Shown in pieces: positions 25,901 to 40,900 of a stretch of 64,000 nt of DNA. The number at the start of each line of letters is the position of its first letter. Within the stretch, counting starts at the first letter, position 1. Source of the stretch: Rhyacophila brunnea. Its lineage: Eukaryota; Arthropoda; Insecta; Trichoptera; Rhyacophilidae. The position numbers were made by a program, and so were the translations under genes. Under the pieces are notes generated by a model that saw nothing but the letters and a program-made list of their open reading frames with translations, ran no database searches and was not told where the DNA came from. Location of the stretch: positions 1,550,001 through 1,614,000 of the forward strand of contig JAGYXB010001100.1 in the NCBI GenBank assembly GCA_022495005.1, read 5' to 3'.

Positions 25901-28900
25901 ATTATGTAAAAGGTAAAATAGTAAGTAATATAACAAATTTGGATGTTTATCTTTCTATATATATATATCACATTTTATTGGATGTTATCATTATATTAGG
26001 CGTTATGTGCTTTACCACTCTTTACGTTACAGGTTATTGGCATGCTATGTAGTTACAACATGTGTGTGCTATATTAATAGTCAGATACGGGATATTAAAT
26101 ATTTAGTTTCTTTAGCTTCTTACACAATTTGTAAAAAGTCACTTACGGGATAATAACATTAGGCCATCGAGATATTTCATTTGGTTATATTTACCCCTTG
26201 GTATAGAATTTATTGTCACATAGTTCGCATTTTACATTTCTGGTGCCGGTATGTAACAACTTATGCATACGGAGTGTCCTTTGGTTCTTACACATTTGAT
26301 CACACATGTCACATTTGTAATTCCTTTCATTTGAATGTGTCCTGCAAGAAAAACGAAAGAAAAATGTGATCACCAAAATAAAAATAAATCACCAACCATT
26401 TTCACTTCAATGGAGCATAATATATCCATCAGTAGCGAAGGGTGAAGGTAGGCTGTTAAGATCTGCCATAAATAGTGCACATTAAGCTTTGTTACTCATA
26501 CGTATGTTTTTATTGAACTAAGCTACAATAATTATTTACAAATGGTGTTGGTTAGTATTTAAAAACCAATTAAACCCTGCCTAAATCAAACCATAATAGT
26601 TTTGGTATACTTCGGGCAAAATTACGACAAAATTGTGCACTTTTCCATTCATACTTATTTGTTTTCATTGGATTAAGAATACATATTACAAATATTGTTG
26701 GTTCATTTTTCATTAAGCCCTACCTAAACCAAACTATAATAGTTAAAAAATATTATTCTATCTATAAAATATCCAAAGTTATGTATGATTTAATTGCATA
26801 ATTTTAGATATTTTATAGATAGACGAGTATTTTTTGACTACAATCTATTATGGCTTGGTTTTCGCAGGGTTTAATTGAATTTTAAAAACAAACCGACACC
26901 ATCTGTAAATTGTAGTTTTCTTTCAATGAAAACAAATGATTCGTTATCAAACACGGCTAAGTCATGTTCACTTTTTTTTTCAGGAGGCGAAAGTTTGTTT
27001 GACTACCTTTTCATGACATCTATTCGTATACTCTCAATAAAACAATTGAAAAGATAAAATTTTATAGAAGATGCGTAGTTTTGTCAGAAAATCAGCTTGA
27101 ATACATGGCTTGGCCGTGTTTGATACTAAGGTGTTGACTTGGCCGCTTTAGAAACTAAAATGAGTTGAAATGTTATTTAAAATTAAAATTTACAGGGGCA
27201 ATTCAGTTTTACAGCAGTGAGTTATTATAGCTCATTATCAATCATTGGTTTATTATTATTGATTAAAAATAAATATATTCAAATGCTTGATCAAATAAAA
27301 GAATAATTATGTATTTCAGTAAAACCTCGTTAATACGAATTCCACGGGACCGAAAATCGAAAAAATATTCGTATTACGAATTATGAAATGTATGGGGGAA
27401 AAATATTAATTTTGAAAAAAAATTTTTTTTTGATTTTCATTAATATTGTTTACGATCATAGATGTGCCTACCACATTTCCGGTTCCGTGTGTGTTAATGG
27501 GTCATAAAATGTCAGGATTATTTTTATTACCTTCTTAAAATAAGTAATTTATGATGGTTTAAGAAAAGTCTGTCACAATTTTCAATGACTGGCTCTTGAA
27601 ATAGAGTACTTTATTACGATTTATTCAATATTTTTATATGCCAGGAATCGACTCAAATAATTTCGAATTACGAAATATGAATTAAAGGTAAACGATAGTT
27701 TCATATGAAAATAATGTTCAAGGGACTTTTTTTTCGCGAAAATTTCGAATTATCCGTATTCTTATTAACGAGGTTTTACTGTATGGCTGCGAGACGTGGA
27801 CCCTCAACACGAAAGATGTCCAAAAGTTAAGAGTCACACAGTGAGGCATGGAGAGGTGCATGTTGGGCATCACGCGAAAGGACCGTAAGAGAAACGAATG
27901 GGTTAGGAAGCAGACAAGAGTACGCGATGTAATAGACGTTGCCAAACAGCTGAAATGGAGATGGGCGGGGCACATTGCTCACCGAAAGGACGGCCGCTGG
28001 ACAAATGCTGTCATCAATGGTACCCAAGGGGTACGAAACGGCCACAGGGTCGCCCTAAAAGCCGCTGGATTGACGAACTGGTAAAGTTCGGCGGAAATAC
28101 GTGGCAGCGAACGACACAGGAACGAGAAAGTTGGAGAAAGCTTGGGGAGGCCTTCATCCAGCAGTGGATTGACCCCGGCTGATGATGATGATGACTGTAT
28201 TCATAATAAATAATAAAATTGCTATGCTTTATTTTTATTATCCTTATAATAAAATGATTATTTATTGAGCAAAGAATGGAATTGGATAGTTAAGGCTAAA
28301 CATAATAAAATACCGAATTGTCACAATACAAGGGTCTTTGTTCATAATAATAACACAAATGATTAATAATAAAATAAATTATTATAAAAATAGGGTACAT
28401 TCAATTTTATTTTATTTTAAATGGCATCTTATCCATTTACTATGGAACTAATAATATCTACACTCGTCTCTTCTTCGCGGATATGACTATTCGTAAAACA
28501 CTCACACTCCGGAAGGTTATCATTTACCTCAGGTAAAGCAGAATTTTTATCGAACACATCTTTATACCACGTCGATTAAATTGGTTAATATTATCTCAAC
28601 TACATAACGAGTTGCAAGTAAATGGGATGCCATAATAAACTATTAAAATGGTATCATAAATGTAATAATTATCATTTATCTTGTAAAATAAATACAAAGG
28701 CATGAATTAATTAGGTATTTTTAATTAATGTTATTTCTGCGAAATTATGTTAGAAAAGGTATGGTTTGACATTGCTCCCTAAAATTGTAGTGTTAAATAA
28801 CTCACTTTTTTGCTGTTCCAATGTTCTTTTCCATTGATACAGGTTTAGTAAACGCTTTCATGCTTTATCGGGAGTAACGTCTGTGACATCTTGTTGCATT

Positions 28901-31900
28901 TTAATGCTAATTAACTTTAATAATTACGAAACAAACAGGCACTAAATTTAAATTTGCTAAACGTCAAACAAAAATAACTCCATACAAAAGATTACCCAAT
29001 TGCAAACAGCTGATTGAAATGCTGCAATCTGATTGGCTCCTTGATGACTTGGCCGCTTTGATAACAAGATGCCTCTGACTTGGCCGTTTTCGATACTGAA
29101 ATATATATTGAATTGTGGGCATTGAAGTTCCCTACCGGAATCAATCAAAAAGTGAACATCGGCCAAAACATGACTTGGCCGTGTTTGATAATGAGCTCTT
29201 CAAATATATATGACTGACAAAGTTTACTGTGCATTATTTATGGCGGATCTTAACAGCCTACCTTCACCATTCGCCACTGATATCCATCACTTGATAAAAA
29301 ATATGTTGTGCCTTGTGCTTCACTCTGCTTTGTAATTAATCTAACATTTGTGTTTTTGTAACATTATAATTAGCATGGCTATAATATGGGGGTAAAAAAA
29401 GAGCTATCTAATGGTAGTCCAATTTTTTTCAGGACAGTCAAAAGAAATTCTCTTTGGTATAAAAATATAACATTATATAAAATTTCATACAAATTAAATT
29501 ATATAAGTTGAAATTCTTACAACATATGAACTCTCAACCGATTTGGTACGTAGAATCCTTTAGAACAGTACTGGCACATGTGTCGCTTAAGACGCTCGTG
29601 TACCTCTTTCCTGAAAATATGAAGAAAAAAAAAATTAAGTTGGTACCATTGGGTCTATTCTATACTTATCGAACACTAACTTGATAAATAGTATCAAACT
29701 TAGGGTAGGTTTGTATCAAAATATTAGCACTTATTGTAACAATTACACGAAGCCGGTTTTTATTGTTGCAATAAGTGCGATATTTTAACAGCAAGATAGG
29801 TGTATTGAAATATAGCACTTATTGCAACAATAAAACCGGCCCTGTAGTATTACAATAAAGATGTATGTGATAAAAGCTCTAAATTGATAATATTTTTCAC
29901 TTTATCACTTTAGCGGTCGATAAGCATAGAATAGACCCACATAGATAACAGATGTATATAATTAACTATTATAATATACAATATAATATAGATTCATAAG
30001 TTCCATACAAGAGGATGCCCCTATAATTGGGGCCATCTATTAACGTGACTATCAATTTTGACTATCAGCTTCCCTCCAGAATTCAAAAAAATATTTATAT
30101 TTATAATTTAAAATATTAATTCGGATCAAAAATAAATAAAACGCGCAGTTTTCAATCAGATACAATTTATTGCAATCATAAATACTTAATAACAATGAAA
30201 CCAAGACATTTTGTAATAAAAGTAATACAATTTTTTAATAATAGGTAGGTACATCAACTTTTTGACACAGGCAATGTATTTTTATCTATCATAACAGACA
30301 ACGAAAGAAATAAAAAAAAATACAACCACAAAATCATAATAAAAATAAAATTTTAAGTCAATATTGCATTACTGATCTTAAAATGACTTCTTCAAAAGAT
30401 ATGTTTGGCTCGCATTAACACATTTTGAAATGTTATTTAAACAATGGCCCACGATGGCCAAGTGGGTTAAATGCCGGCCTATAGAGTCGAGGGTCCCAGG
30501 TTCGAATCCTGGGTCTGGCTAGTATATATATTGTTTTTCAATTTGTGTATGAGTCAGAGTATGGACCTAATAGGTTGAGCAAGTGGCTGACATCCATTTC
30601 TCGTATTCGTATTATTCGTATTATTTCTCTATTAGGATCGGACATGGTCGAAAGAAGAATGTGTATGCAAATATGTTTTTTTTTTTAAACAGATACATAT
30701 TATAAATATTTAACATTACTAGTAACAACTATAAAATAAGTGGGAATACCTACTTAACTATAAAATAAGTTTAATAACCTGATTAGGTGTGTTTTAAAGT
30801 GCATATTAAAATAAAAGAAAAATATTTCCTGTAAAATAGCAAATACAGAGGTAGAGGAAGGACATATTATTACTCTTTTGGCATTACGGACACGATGAAA
30901 TCACTTTGCAACGGTGTTAGTGTCATTTGAAAGTAAGGCCCTCCTCCCAAGGAGAAACTGAAATCCGATGGAACTGAAACTAAAATTCCAACCAGTATCT
31001 AGCTAATGTATTTCAATGGCGGCTCGCTGACGGCGAGACTGGAATCTCTCAGTTTTAAAACGGTCGCGAAGAGACGCGACATGCTAGTCGCGCGGTCTCT
31101 CAAGTTTCCAGTTACCGTAAAACAGTGGTACCAATTTCAATGGATTCGGTGAAAAATCATATTTTCTTAGCAAAATTGGTAGCACTGCGTAACAAGTGTC
31201 ATGCTATAAAAACCATTAACAACCCAAGACGTCAAAAATACAAGATAAGCAAAATTGAAATAACCTAATTGTATTCAAGTAAACGCAGCAGCGTGCGTGT
31301 TGTCGGTTTTTGTACAAAACAGCTGATGGTCCAGTTTGACAGTTTGAGGTTATGTGATTATTATTTCAAGTGAGTTTCATTAGCACCGTGTGCAAAGCAT
31401 CACATGTGCCAGTTTATGAGTTCCTTCACAAACCAGTTCCGTCAGATTTCAGTTGCGCCGTGGGAGGAGGGCCTTAAGCTACACCTAAACGAGTCGCCTG
31501 CACTGCCACAAGAATTTCACATCATTCTACCCAGTGTTACAATATGTATTTCAATACTGGTATAAATATTTAACTAACACACACATAAATAATAACAGAG
31601 AAAATAATAAGTTAATTTTATTTTTAATTTCAACACTTATTTTCTTTTTTATATTACATGTAAAGACATTTACTGACAAATATTTTTTAATCAAAGATCC
31701 TGTTGTATCAAAACAGCGAGCCATATCTATACACTTTTTTTAAACCACTATTATCGGTGTATTGTTGGGCTAAAACAAAACTATGCATTCTGGCAGGATC
31801 AGTTTGCTCACAATTCACACAAGACACATTTATAATTTTGCATACTATATATCCGGCGGTGTATACTTTAGCGACAAGAGAACTAATATCATTAGGCACC

Positions 31901-34900
31901 AAACTAGAAGACTCCAACCTTCGCACTGGTACATGCGGGTACACAAAGCGCTTAACGTCAGCGGACAGCGGAGCCAGTCCAAAAAACAAAAAAAAAAATT
32001 ATTTCTTAACTTTCTTCTTTAAGCACTATGGCGCATGGTTGCAGCATCAGTCCCGTGCGGTTCCGTCTCGGGACGGAATGAGCACTTAAAATCACTTTTT
32101 TCAGACAATTTGCAGTGGTTCGACATGAATTTGCCCAAAGAATTTCAATAAAATGTCAAATAGACCGACGGCGCCAGCTTTTCGCAGATATTACCGATTG
32201 TGTATCTCGACAGCATGTGTTGGAGGAAAGGATTTTAAATGATCTGGAGAACTGAAAAGGTGTTGGAATATTATTGCGGCGCACATGGCTTCTTACATTG
32301 CTAGCTTTGAGGAGCATTGAGGAGCTAAAAACTCAAATCCTTCCTGATATAACATATCCCAGAGTTTCAAGATCCCTTCCAAAGTAAGAATCCAATTTTT
32401 AATGGATGGCACATTATTAATTGGATTCTTAAAATTGTCCACAAATTTCATAATTTTAATTTTTTAATACTCTAACCAAAATGATTTGTGAAATGATGAT
32501 TGTGACATGCAAATTATTTTGCCTTCGAATGGGAAATTGCAGTTACTGTGGTTCCGTTAACAGAATCGAAAAGGTCTGAGTGGTACAGTGGAAGTCGCAA
32601 AATGTTGTATCCATTGTCTTGAAACAATTTATCAATAGGGTATTCCTTATACACACTTTTGTTTAATAGTATTACCCAATATAATTCTGGCTTGAGCATT
32701 TGAAAAAGGAATGCTCTTCTGAGTTAGCCATTGAACCATATCGGCCTTCTTCGAATTCAATATCAGCGCAGGATTATTGATTTTATTGTGGTATGAAGCA
32801 TTATCAATGACCATCACAGACCTGGGTTCTAAATTGGGAATAAGTTTTTCGGTAAGCCATTTCTGATAATTGTTGTAATTTATGTCGTTATTGTAGTCGT
32901 CGGTTTTGTGGTGGGTTGTATATTAGTAGAGCGTCAATTATAAAACCAGTTTCACTTCTAGCATGAACATTAATGAAACGGGATCCCTTTGAAATGGGCT
33001 TTACAAGTCCTTCATTAGAAGTATCACTCCATGTTCTTGAAGGATCGTTTCGTCCATGTATACTATTCTTCTACCTGCTTCTCGATATCTTTTTATTGCT
33101 CTTAAGTATGAAGCTCTCTTTAATACGATGTCGTGCTTATGCTTTGAAATATCTAAATTGTCTTTTGTTTTATGCCATCGAAATCGTAACTTTTTATCAA
33201 TTTCCTGAGTATTGATTCAGAGCCACGAAAATTGATTGATTCTTGTAACACTGGCAATAATTTTGGAACGGTAGGCAACATTTTTTCTTTTATACGAAAA
33301 TCGTAAATACATCTCCTCATTATGCATTTATCAAAACTGTCAAAGGAGATTTTGTTTGGTAAAATTCTTTTCGTCTTCCGTGACATAATGGCATCGTCTT
33401 TTCCATTTTTGTTATACGAAGATAATGTTGATTTTAAAGTTCTTTGCGATATCCCAGTACTTAACCATTGACACTTTGTCAATAAGAGGCCTTCTCTAAA
33501 AACAAAAAAAGGGAGGTCTATGAATATACGATGTGATATTAAAAAAATTCACTTCACACAAGAATTTCGATCACACCCGTTCACTGCCAGAGACGAGATA
33601 TCTCGTCAAACGGTCCAAGTTCGCTATGCCAGATACGAGATATCTCGGTAGTACTAATAATTCGGTCAAAACAAACCCTGCCCGAAAGTAAAAGTTTAAA
33701 ATTAATTTTTTTCAAGAAAAACTGTTTTTCGAGGTACAACAAATGATAAATGCTGAGTTATTTATGATTTTTTTTTTCGCAAATTATATTTGGCGTGTTA
33801 GGTACTGCCAAGGCCTTCTTTACGGCAGCCAAAAGGTTAAGTAGGTACTATTTTAAAACATTAAAATAAAAAAATATTTACCTCTATGTTCTCGCGTGAT
33901 TTTTTGATGTACTTATAAACATTTAAAATCACTTTAGTCTGTCCACACAATGCTTTTCCTTGTCCTAACGTCGTTACTTCAGACATTATGATCACAGTAT
34001 TTTTCAATAAATAAACAAGCGTGCGTCTACTTCAAAGGTCAGTTGCGTACTGAATCTACCTAATCGATCGTCGTCAACAAATCACGGAATCCATACATAC
34101 TAATACACTGACACATTCTGTGTACTATACACAAAGCGCATCAGTGTAGTAAAAAGTGCAAGGTTATAAAACGTATATTCTACTTACCGGTGTGAATTGC
34201 AGATGGATTTGCTCCTGAACCTCTTTCCACAGTCCGGGCACTCGGCTGGCTTTTCATCAGTGTGTAATAACATATGGTGAGCCAATAAGCTTTTCCTTGC
34301 AAACTTTTTCTCGCACATTGAGCAATCAAATCGTTTTTCTTCGATAATACCAGAGTGCTTCATTTTTATGTGAATCCTTTCATTTTTATAATCTGAAATA
34401 ATTTTACATTAAGGTCAGTCTATCTATGTGAACAGCACCGGATCGTTGCATTGTTTGAGTTATAAAGATGATTTTAACTTTGGGTCTACATTATGTAAAG
34501 CACATATTCTCTACAGTGGCAGCTGCTCTTACACCACACAAGTGCACTGTACTTCTTACGATGTTATAAAAAAAACATTATTAAATGCCTGATATTGGTA
34601 TTCGTAATAACTAATAAACATTCATAACTCTTCAATGTCATCACTCATTTATCGCAACATATCGACTGTGTTAAAGGAAAAAGGGCGTAACCCTCGATTT
34701 TTCGAAAAGTGCTTTTATTAGATATTAACAATGTACGTTCTGTAAAAAAGAAGTAAGCCGCAAATGCCGAATTATTATCTAAATTCAGGCTTTAATTAAG
34801 TTTTAATTTAAGGAAAAATGCATTTACCGTCAATTTTATTGATTTTTCTGTAATAACTTCTTAAATTATTATTAGATCGAAGTGATATCACACCAAATCA

Positions 34901-37900
34901 TTAATCACCATGCACCCTATGTCTGTGATTATTTTTTTTTAATATTGAACCAACATCATTCAAAAACAGTTTTTTGCCTCTCCTGTAAAATTTGTTCTGT
35001 GAGGGTTACGCCCTTTTTCCTAAACACGGTCGAATGTTATGCTACTAATAATGAAATTAATGTCAGCTAATCGCTACGTCTAAACATATGGGAAGAACAC
35101 ATTCGCATCTTGTCTTTCTCTCACTATTGTAGCAGGCCGTGAGTGATGCAATACAAATCAAGTGACAAGGTCAGACGGGCTTCCTCATAATTAATTTGAA
35201 AACAACTTTCAACAACTGAATGTATGTACACGCTCTTTACATTTTCATGACTCAATTCCTTATGGTACGATCGGCCAAAATTCATCTCGCGATCTACGTG
35301 TGGACATGCCTGCCATATAATATAACCTGATTTGGAGCATGAAACTTCTTCAATGTGTATATTTGTTTGTTGTTTTACATACTTGCACTTTCTAATATTT
35401 GTTAATTTAATGAATGATACGCAAGATTTAAGATACATAATTTGGAAAACCTCAGCTGAAAGATGTTGGTTGTGGGTTGTAAAATTTTCATCTATGAATC
35501 AAGGTCAGTACAGTAAAACAAACTTATCTAAAGAACGGTCAAAAATGGAACTATGAACTACCATATGGACACCATATAGGAAACGTCATTCGAATGTCAG
35601 ATTCTGTCTAATTGCGAGTCTTGATTGGGTAGTTTTCGACTGTGGTTCCATCCATTCTTTAGATAAGTTTGTAGGTCTGTACATACTTATTGTTAATACC
35701 ATTATTCCAAATTACAAAAGATGGTTACTGTCACATCCCCAAATTGTCCCTATTTGGGGATGTCTCCTCTGGGGGTCTAAAGAGGCCGGAACCATTTCGA
35801 GCTGACTCATAGTGGTCGATTACGAAAAAAAAAAAAAATCCGGCAACGCTGTAAGTCCCAGCCATTGAAAAAATTACTGGCAACATTGCATATTTTGTAC
35901 ACAGCACAGCACAACAATTTAAATATCTCCATGTATTTAAATATAGGATTATGAAATTTGTTTTTCGTCTCCTGAACATTTGATCTATTCGGGAAACCAA
36001 TCCTACAGCGACGAAGTGTCAAACTCGTCCTCTGCAAAAATTAGAAAAATTGTATAAAAATGTAGCTGTAATAGTATAAGTCAAATAAAAATCGCCGTTT
36101 TCGACCATTCCGAGGTGTTTATTTAATCACAGACGATGACCAGCAACCGGCTACTGAGTGAGAACAGGAAGCATCTTCTCGCTCTCGCACTTGACGGGAG
36201 ATGACATTACCCATATTAACGGATGCATACTATTGACATGATTAATTGGTAAAGTGCTGTCCGGATAGTGACAGTTGTAGAATCTTTCAAAAAAAATCAT
36301 GTGTCTTAAGTTTTAAACTATGTAGTACTATTGAGTAATAATTTCCCGCTTACGTTTTTGGCATATGTCACAGTAATATTTCACATTGGTGTGGATATTC
36401 TTTCGATGCCTCGAGCGAGCACCGTAAGACAGGAAAATCTTCGGACAGTCTCCGCAGAAATACTTTTTGCGGGCTTCAAACTCTTTGTGCATCTCTCGAT
36501 GTTCTTTTAATCCTACCACCAGCTTCCCACACACGTCGCATATTGACAGCGCTTGAGTTTTATCAACTGGCTGTTTAATTGCGGGTTTCTCTTTTGCTCT
36601 ACTTTTTCTTTTTTTCTTGACACTTAGTGATCCATCTACAAAAAGGACACGATTTAAAAAACTAACACATATTTAAGACTAATAAAGATTATATAATAAT
36701 TAAATTAAGGTGAGTTAGGGTAAGTGCGGCATAGAAATCGATGAGATGAACTTTAAGTGGATGGTGATTCTTAACGGATTGTAATATCTCTTTGAAATTT
36801 TTGTTGACTTCTAAACAATTTATCCCTTTTTCAATCACTGTAATCATTACATTAAAATATTTAATGGTTAATCATAATTCAAACGCTTTAATGTAACAAG
36901 GCGAATAGACGCTCTTACCCCCCCATTTGGGGTAAGAGCGTCTAGTTGCATTATCTCTCAAAATATTGTCAATAAACGAAATATGACAACATAAGTATTA
37001 TCGAATGTTTGAAGTACAATATTTTGATAGTTCATGCATGTAAATTTCATTAAGAAATAGAATATATTAAATGAAATCAAAAAAGTTGGGTAAGTGCGGC
37101 ATACTTAGTACTAGGGATGTGACTGTGGTAAAATAAAAAGAACAAATATTTTTTTTGATATTTTATTTGCCGGAAAGTTTTATGTGTAGGTACAACATAA
37201 AATCCTTATAAGTTGATTATTCTTTAATTGTAATACGAAAACACTTCGTATAAAATTTACCAAAATCGATAAAAATAGTTTTGAAAAATCACAATGTCAA
37301 AGATTTGAATAAGTTACATACAACGTAAAATCGTTAACAGTTACTTATTCATTAATTGTAATTGGAACACATATAAAATTTACCATAATCGATAAAAATA
37401 GTTTTGAAAATCTTGGGTTTGGGTTTTATCAGTCCATTCATCCCATACATACTTCCCCTTAAATACGATCAGGGGTGAAATTTAATCCTCTTTCGCATTG
37501 CATCCTAATAATACTCTCGTATTCTCTTTTCCTGCAGAACTGATCGTCCTTGTGGAAGAAAATCCAATTTCACCCAGAACTTTGGTTCTACTTGGGTCTT
37601 TTGAAAAAATAGTTTCATCAAAATTATATATATTTTCTGGTCTATTTTGAAGGAACAGCTTTGTAAGTATGCCTTCAAGTAGATCATAGTATTCGTTGAT
37701 AATAAAAGGATCACAAATTTTCTTCCTTGCATATTCGACGGCTTGAGGTTTTTTTCGGGAATTCCATTTTTGAATGGTGTTTTCAAATTATTTTTTTACA
37801 ACATATTGCGAAACTAGTTCAATAACTTCTTTTTTCGTTAAAGCAAATCCATATTTCTCCATAACGTGTAAATTCTTTGCAATTTTTCCTTCAATTTCAT

Positions 37901-40900
37901 GTGATAGAGCTGATGTTCGTCCCATAGTTTTTGACTTTGCACCTCGCCTCCCAATTATGTGAGACATAATGGTCATCCTCGGTATTTTATTTTATTTGTA
38001 AGCTTGGTAACCATTTAGACGACCACTTTTTACTACTTCAACTGCTTCAAAGAGTTCGTCCTTTGTATAAGAAGCACCCCCCTTTGTCTTCCGAACATAA
38101 TTTCCTGGGAATTTGGAATCTGAAACAAATTATTCTCCAATTTAACTAAAATATTGATAAAAGTGAATTTGTCAATATAAAATATAGTGACTATATGCGA
38201 AATTAAATTCATTTATTACATGTCGAGGAAATCAATGTGATAAAAAATATCTCCGCCCCACAAAATAAATAAATAAAAAAATTGTATATACCCACTGAAA
38301 TCGGTTATGTATATTATTACTTTTAGTATTGTACGTCGGTATAGGCAAGAATTTGAAATAAATAATAAGTACTAAATAAAATGAGGCGTAGAGTTACAAA
38401 ATCCGCTCTGGGCCATATAAAAAAAAAATTGAAATTGTATCATTCGTTAATATGAATGACAATGAATTTTAATTCAATTACCCATGTTTATTAATATATC
38501 GTACTTGTAGAAATTCCGTTATTTTTATAATACGTTTTTACAATAAATTTAAAAAATCCCACTATTACCTATTTGTATCTAAAAAGTAGACTTTTAGTTG
38601 TCGGATTTGGTTTTCTGAATTTAATACTATAAAATAACTAATATACCTACGTAGATTATAAATAATATTGCTTAAAAATATTATCATTTTATTTTTACAT
38701 TTAATAAATAGGTTGGTAGGTATGGTAGGTTTCCCACATTCATGGAATTTGAGTGACATGTAATGGGGTGATTAATTATTTAAAGGCAGGTACTTAATTC
38801 CGCTGGGTTTTTTCATTTATGCTATTGATATTATTAAATGTGTTATTGTTATTCTAAATAAATAATAATGCTTTGTGGCAACACAAAGCATTTTATTTCC
38901 AAGAGAAGTACATACCTACCACTATTTTTTTTAAATATTACATACCAATACAACAGCTAAATATGTAGGTGCAATGCGAAAATTATACAGCTGCCAGTAT
39001 GTAAGAATGGCAACAAAATATTTTCTAGATAAAGTAAATTCTAAAATATATTACATACTTAATTAAAATAAATACACTTAAATCGTCATAATATCCTCAA
39101 AACAGTTTTTCGTGATTTACTCAAAACTCAAAAAAGTCTCTGGAGCGGGTTTAGTAACTCTACGCCTCAAATTAGAAGTTGTGAAAAAATGCTACACATT
39201 AGTTACAAAAATTAATATTTTATGATTGCATGGCACTTCACTAGCTAAAACTTATCCATACAAAAATATAACAGTGCATGGGGGAAGAGCGTCGGACGCT
39301 CTTACCCCAATGATATTTTTTGGCGGGGGAAGTGTGTCTAGTCTAATAAAACATAATCATTGGCAATAATCGCAAATATTAAATTTAGACAACAAAATAT
39401 CATTTAAGATAAAGGTACTTACCAAAAATCACTTGTTTAGGACGAAAGATTGTCGAGATACAGATCGATTAAAAGAACGTGTCGATCTCGGCCGTTGACT
39501 TCAAATAACTGACAATATTTGAAATGTCATACTGACCTTAAACAATGCTATTATACTGCCATCTTTGGATGGTGTGTGTGTATTTACATGTGTAATAGAT
39601 ACTCACAGATGTCACAACTTATATTTAAAACACTAAAAAGTTATTGACTATAGACGCTCTTACCCCGTAGACGCACTTACCCTAACTCACCTTACTTATT
39701 ATTTTTTCATTCCATACTGAATATTTATTATATACACAAGATTTGAGAACGTTCCCAGTGGGAACCCACATCTTTCACTGTCTGGCAGTTAAGATGTGTG
39801 GAGGTAGGCTTTTAAGATTCGAAATAAATGGTGCACACTAAGCCTTGTCAGTTATATTTATTTGTTTCCGTTGAACTAGGAATACAATTTTAAGGTGCTG
39901 GTTAGTTTTTAAAATTCAATTAAACTCTGCCTAACCAAACAATAATAGTTTAAGTATGCTATGGGCAATCCAATATATAATAGTCATACTTATTTGTTTT
40001 CGTTGAATTAAGAATTCATAATATTTTTACAGATGGTGACGATTATTTTTTTTTAAATTTATTAAGCCCTGCCTAACCAAACAGTAAACGAATATTTTTG
40101 ACTATTATCTACTATGGCTTGAATAAGGCAGGGTTTAATTGAATTTTAAAAACTAACGAACACTATCTGTACATTGTAGTCTTGGTTCAATGAAAACAAA
40201 CATGTTTTATGTTGGATCTTAACTATATTAGAAGGAATGTAAAAAACACCAAACCAGAGTAATGAGCCGCCATCTTTCAATGACCCAATGCATGACATAG
40301 ATTTTTCTGACAAACAATTCAACCACATCAAAAACGTTGTAGAATCGCCATCAGGTGTCGTTGTACAAACAGTTCATTTGAATACTTTCAGTTATAATTC
40401 AAGCTACAGTAATCCGCCATCCCAAAATCCAGACAAGTGTCCAATTAGTGAAAGCGGCAGATTATACTGCATACAAACAAAATATGGTAAAAAATTAAAA
40501 CGTATTAAAAAGTATTTAAAGATAGTTTTTTTGAGAAATTTGTACTAGCTTTACGGTTTTATTTATAATCAAAATCAAGTATTTACTAAATTATACATAT
40601 TTTTATAAACTAAGTTTATTAAACCCATTGAAGACAGATTAAAATAGGAAAAATTTTGGACCAACAGGCAGATTTAATTTTGTAGTAAATTTTACAAGAG
40701 TTTACTAAAACAGCTGACACCGATTGTCCAGAATCACTTGGTCAACAGCAGCGCCAAATTGGCGCCAAATTGGCGCCAATTGTTTCCAATGGGTTAACTA
40801 AATATTAAACAGTAAATCACTTGACACAACCAGTTGTTCAGTGAGGCAGATATTCTTAAACGGCTTAGGATTCCTGGCTTTCCCTATGATAAAAAGCTTC

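Larger units (their letters stand above)
23117..26194 (-). other. ZAD-B intron 6
   Basis: Holds two direct occurrences of ATGGGGCGTCATTGA (about 23691 and 24722), a palindromic TGCCTAAGGCAAACCATA block of the CAGTGGCGAAG family (24862-25103), and a repeat at 25200-25640 shared with the insert in the Tigger copy at 61109. No exon was recognised between 23117 and 26194. Confidence 0.5.
26430..29279. mobile_element. hAT-like element H1 (2.85 kb) with perfect 8-bp TSD, host of nested insertions
   Basis: Ends CAGTAGCGAAGGGTGAAGG and, reversed, CAGTGGCGAATGGTGAAGG; target duplications ATATCCAT at 26422-26429 and 29280-29287 are perfect. CAGNG ends and 8-bp TSDs are diagnostic of hAT. No transposase was recognised inside. 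It carries a Tigger-like MITE (27317-27781) and an RTE fragment (27782-28193). GACTTGGCCG words recur several times on both strands (for example about 27135, 29047, 29078, 29171). It lies in ZAD-B intron 5. Confidence 0.85.

Noticed and set aside
30440..30521. Possible tRNA gene with good A and B boxes
   Set aside because: Acceptor-stem halves do not pair and the body continues as repeat sequence, so a SINE head is more likely.
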